A stretch of 64,000 nucleotides of DNA. Origin: Lentibacillus cibarius. Lineage in GTDB: Bacteria > Bacillota > Bacilli > Bacillales > Amphibacillaceae. Both the position numbers and the translations under genes were made by a program. The first letter of the stretch is position 1. Every line of letters begins with the position of its first letter. Below the pieces are notes generated by a model, which worked only from the letters and a program-made list of their open reading frames with translations, had not been told where the DNA came from and searched no databases. Positions 62,075-64,000 of this stretch are shown piece by piece. The stretch spans positions 1,116,001-1,180,000 of the forward strand of contig NZ_VCIA01000001.1 in NCBI RefSeq assembly GCF_005887555.1, read 5' to 3'.

Positions 62075-62250
62075 ACCACAAAAAAATATTAACAGTCATA
62101 GGGAAAGGGTAATATCTTTCACAAATTGATACGCAATGTTAGGCCTTCCCTTTCCTTCCATAATGTAATAATACTATAAGTTTTCAGATACGTATAAAAT
62201 ATTCCTACTTTAGTATTAGAAATGGGTGCATCGTCACACCTTTTTAGGAG

Positions 62251-62298
62251 ATACAAATTGCCGTTGAACCCTTAGAAAAGGTCAACGGCGATTTGTAT
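62251..62298. repeat. 19-bp inverted repeat
   Basis: ATACAAATTGCCGTTGAACC (62251-62270) and GGTCAACGGCGATTTGTAT (62280-62298), 9-nt loop, two mismatches or wobble pairs. It lies 30 nt past the DUF1989 gene stop but has no T tract on that strand. Confidence 0.8.
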
Positions 62299-62327
62299 GT
62301 CCATATTAATCAAACTCCCTGTTTTAG

Positions 62328-62975
62328 CTATTTTTGCTTTCGTCCAAAGCCGCTTTTGTCGTTCGACGCCATCTTCTGCATTTTTAGCGACGTCACTTTC
62401 CATCCATTAACAGGCTCCATATCTTGGGAACAGGTGGAGCATGCGACAACCACTTCCTCCAATGCTTTAAGCCGGACATAATCACCGGGTTTGGATAATG
62501 GTTCACTAAGCTGGTAATCTCCTGTTTGGTCCAGCACGTTATTCATAAATAAGTTGATCGGATCCGGAACTGGTTTCTCTCCCAGTCCGTACGCTGCCAG
62601 AGCCTTTTGTAAATTATCGTGGCAGTTCGGGTGATCCTCTAGGCCATAGTCTACTTTATAGCGATAATAGTCACATGCTGGAAAAAAGAAATCGTGCTTG
62701 CCAACCGTATCTTCTGCCAACGTCATCAGCGGCCGGCGTTTATTACTGTAGAGCGGATCACCAACCTTTAATCGAATACTGCTGAGTGACGCTCGCATAT
62801 GGACAGGTGATACGAATTCATTGGAATCATTTTTATTAAAGCATACAAAATCACCGACCTGTTTCCCATCAACGTCCATAATAACCAGTTCCTCACCAGG
62901 TTGTAACAGTGTGCTTCTCCCCTCATATGGTGGTATTGTTATTTCCTCTTTTATTTTCTTCTGTGTATAAGCCAC
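62328..62975 (-). CDS. DUF1989 / urea carboxylase-associated family protein
   Basis: 215-aa cytoplasmic protein. IPPYEGRSTLLQPGEELVIM, DVDGKQVGDFVCFNKND, Cys pair in HDFFFPACDYYRYKVDYG and VVACSTCSQDMEPVNG, and PINLFMNNVLDQTGDY are features I associate with the urea-carboxylase-associated (DUF1989) proteins that accompany urea, guanidine or related nitrogen catabolism. The role is often auxiliary and not firmly known to me. GTG 62975 is used because AGGAG lies 8 nt before it; GTG 62984 touches the AGGA. The broken hydrolase follows downstream, so it survives from a damaged operon. Confidence 0.83.
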   Translation of the reverse strand: MAYTQKKIKEEITIPPYEGRSTLLQPGEELVIMDVDGKQVGDFVCFNKNDSNEFVSPVHMRASLSSIRLKVGDPLYSNKRRPLMTLAEDTVGKHDFFFPACDYYRYKVDYGLEDHPNCHDNLQKALAAYGLGEKPVPDPINLFMNNVLDQTGDYQLSEPLSKPGDYVRLKALEEVVVACSTCSQDMEPVNGWKVTSLKMQKMASNDKSGFGRKQK

Positions 62976-63533
62976 ACCTTCCACTCCTCTCTAATAATTT
63001 AAGGTTCCTTTAGTAAGGAATTGACGTAATGATTATCCTCCATCTTTGATTTCCCGATATAACCTCCCTCTTCTTTTAAAAAATTAGTTCTAATATCTGA
63101 CATTCTCTCATACCCTGCTTATATTTAGGATTTTCAAATCACAACTTCTACTTAGACTGATTATAAAACTCCTTCACCTTCATGTATAATGATTAAAAAT
63201 GATGGTATGCATCACTGTTACTGAAATCTGCAGGGGGAAAGATTAGAATATAATAATTCCATATCAATCATATTTATCCGGGGAGCTAGTACGTATTGGT
63301 AACAATGATGGCAAACCTATGCAATATCATTTTCTGAGATAGCTTTTATCATTTTTAGGTATTTTACCTTCCGTTGAATGACCGCTATCATATGGGCTAA
63401 GCACATATTTTATCTAACACCACACGTAAGAATGACGGTATGGAAGAGGAGCTTCGTTTTACATGCGCACTGATGAAAACGCTTTATCAATTGAAAGATG
63501 ATTTCTATCTAATTCGTAAAGGAGAGGTGTATC
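62976..63533. other. Gene-free intergenic region
   Basis: 558 nt of AT-rich DNA upstream of both the DUF1989 gene and the last oxidase gene. I see no gene, convincing promoter or structured RNA in it. Confidence 0.5.
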
Positions 63534-64000
63534 ATGACGTCACACTATGATGTGATTGTTGTTGGAGCTGGTTCCATGGGGATGGCCGCCGGGTATTATT
63601 TAGCTAAGGAAGGAACAAAAACATTGCTCATCGATGCGTTTGATCCACCACATGAAAACGGAAGTCACAGCGGTGATACGCGGCTTATTCGCCATGCGTG
63701 CGGGGAAGGATTCGAGTATGTCCCACTTGCCATACGAGCACAGGAACTATGGGATGAACTACAAGAAAAAACATCGGAGTCTATATTCCGAAAGACAGGC
63801 GTGGTGACGTTTGGCCCTGAAGGTTCGGACTTTGTCAATCAAGCAATCGCGGGCGGACAAAAATATTCCTTGCCGATCGATACGTTTGATCATGGCGCAG
63901 ATATCAATAGACGCTGGCCAGGAATCACTGCCCCTGATGGACATTTCGGATGCTATGAACCAGAAGCAGGTGTCCTGTTCAGCGGGAATTGTATCCGTGC
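63534..64000 (+). CDS. FAD-dependent N-methyltryptophan/sarcosine oxidase-like, copy 3 (runs off the window)
   Basis: First 155 codons of another paralogue. DVIVVGAGSMGMAAGYYLAK, LIDAFDPPHENGSHSGDTR and LIRHACGEGFEYVPLA match the N-terminus of copies 1 and 2; here SHSGDTR replaces SHHGETR, so the flavin-site His is not kept. GGAGAGG at 8 nt before ATG 63534. The end of the gene is beyond 64000. Opposite strand and 9 kb from the other two copies. Confidence 0.88.
   Translation, partial: MTSHYDVIVVGAGSMGMAAGYYLAKEGTKTLLIDAFDPPHENGSHSGDTRLIRHACGEGFEYVPLAIRAQELWDELQEKTSESIFRKTGVVTFGPEGSDFVNQAIAGGQKYSLPIDTFDHGADINRRWPGITAPDGHFGCYEPEAGVLFSGNCIR

Overview
The window looks like chromosomal DNA of a low-to-moderate GC Gram-positive bacterium of the family Bacillaceae, probably a salt-tolerant relative of Virgibacillus, Oceanobacillus or Lentibacillus. 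Support: strong GGAGG ribosome binding sites almost everywhere, SAM-I (S-box) riboswitches, a BglG/ManR-type PTS regulator, LtaS, PepV, PepF, a cydABDC operon, and many sodium-linked transporters (two NhaC, two SSS) plus an OpuC-type compatible-solute importer. The genus is inference.

Layout. 0-6 kb: mannose block (manA, a GNAT gene, manP-type PTS EIIBCA, manR-type regulator). 6-10.4 kb: RNase H, htpX, an arylsulfotransferase-like gene and an IclR regulator, punctuated by four hairpin repeats with GTGCC(A/T)GGCAC ends that reach into coding ends. 10.4-15.5 kb: a minus-strand operon of unknown pathway (571-aa unknown protein, membrane dipeptidase, a DUF3726-like protein, aldehyde dehydrogenase). 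15.8-24 kb: EamA exporter, flavohemoglobin with two Crp/Fnr-type boxes, small membrane protein, SDR, PepF, PepV. 24-28 kb: LtaS and an SSS symporter behind a SAM riboswitch. 28-35 kb: one six-gene unit (opuCA-CB-CC-CD, TetR, S15/CocE hydrolase) with a candidate promoter/operator; opuCC is frameshifted. 35-39.5 kb: AT-rich glycosyltransferase pair and a STAS-less SulP transporter. 39.7-45.5 kb: cydABDC. 45.7-47.5 kb: an IS3-family element lying inside an array of CGCTCGAGTT repeats. 49-54 kb: sigma-54 activator, a sigma-54 promoter, isoaspartyl dipeptidase and NhaC. 54-64 kb: three paralogous N-methyltryptophan/sarcosine oxidase-like genes, a second NhaC, a proline iminopeptidase, a second SSS symporter, and a wrecked nitrogen-catabolism locus (DUF1989 gene, broken carbamoylase/allantoate amidohydrolase, permease tail) interrupted by an orphan SAM riboswitch.

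The common theme is peptide and amino-acid-derivative use (PepF, PepV, iminopeptidase, isoaspartyl dipeptidase, membrane dipeptidase, S15 hydrolase, amine oxidases) coupled to sodium-driven transport, plus osmoprotection and microaerobic respiration (cyd, hmp). Two repeat families occupy many intergenic gaps: the GTGCC(A/T)GGCAC hairpins (6-16 kb) and a composite element made of a GATTTTCGGC/GCCGAAAATC palindrome followed by CGCTCGAGTT arrays (17-47 kb). No tRNA, rRNA or CRISPR was seen. All functional names come from reading protein motifs by eye; no database search was possible.
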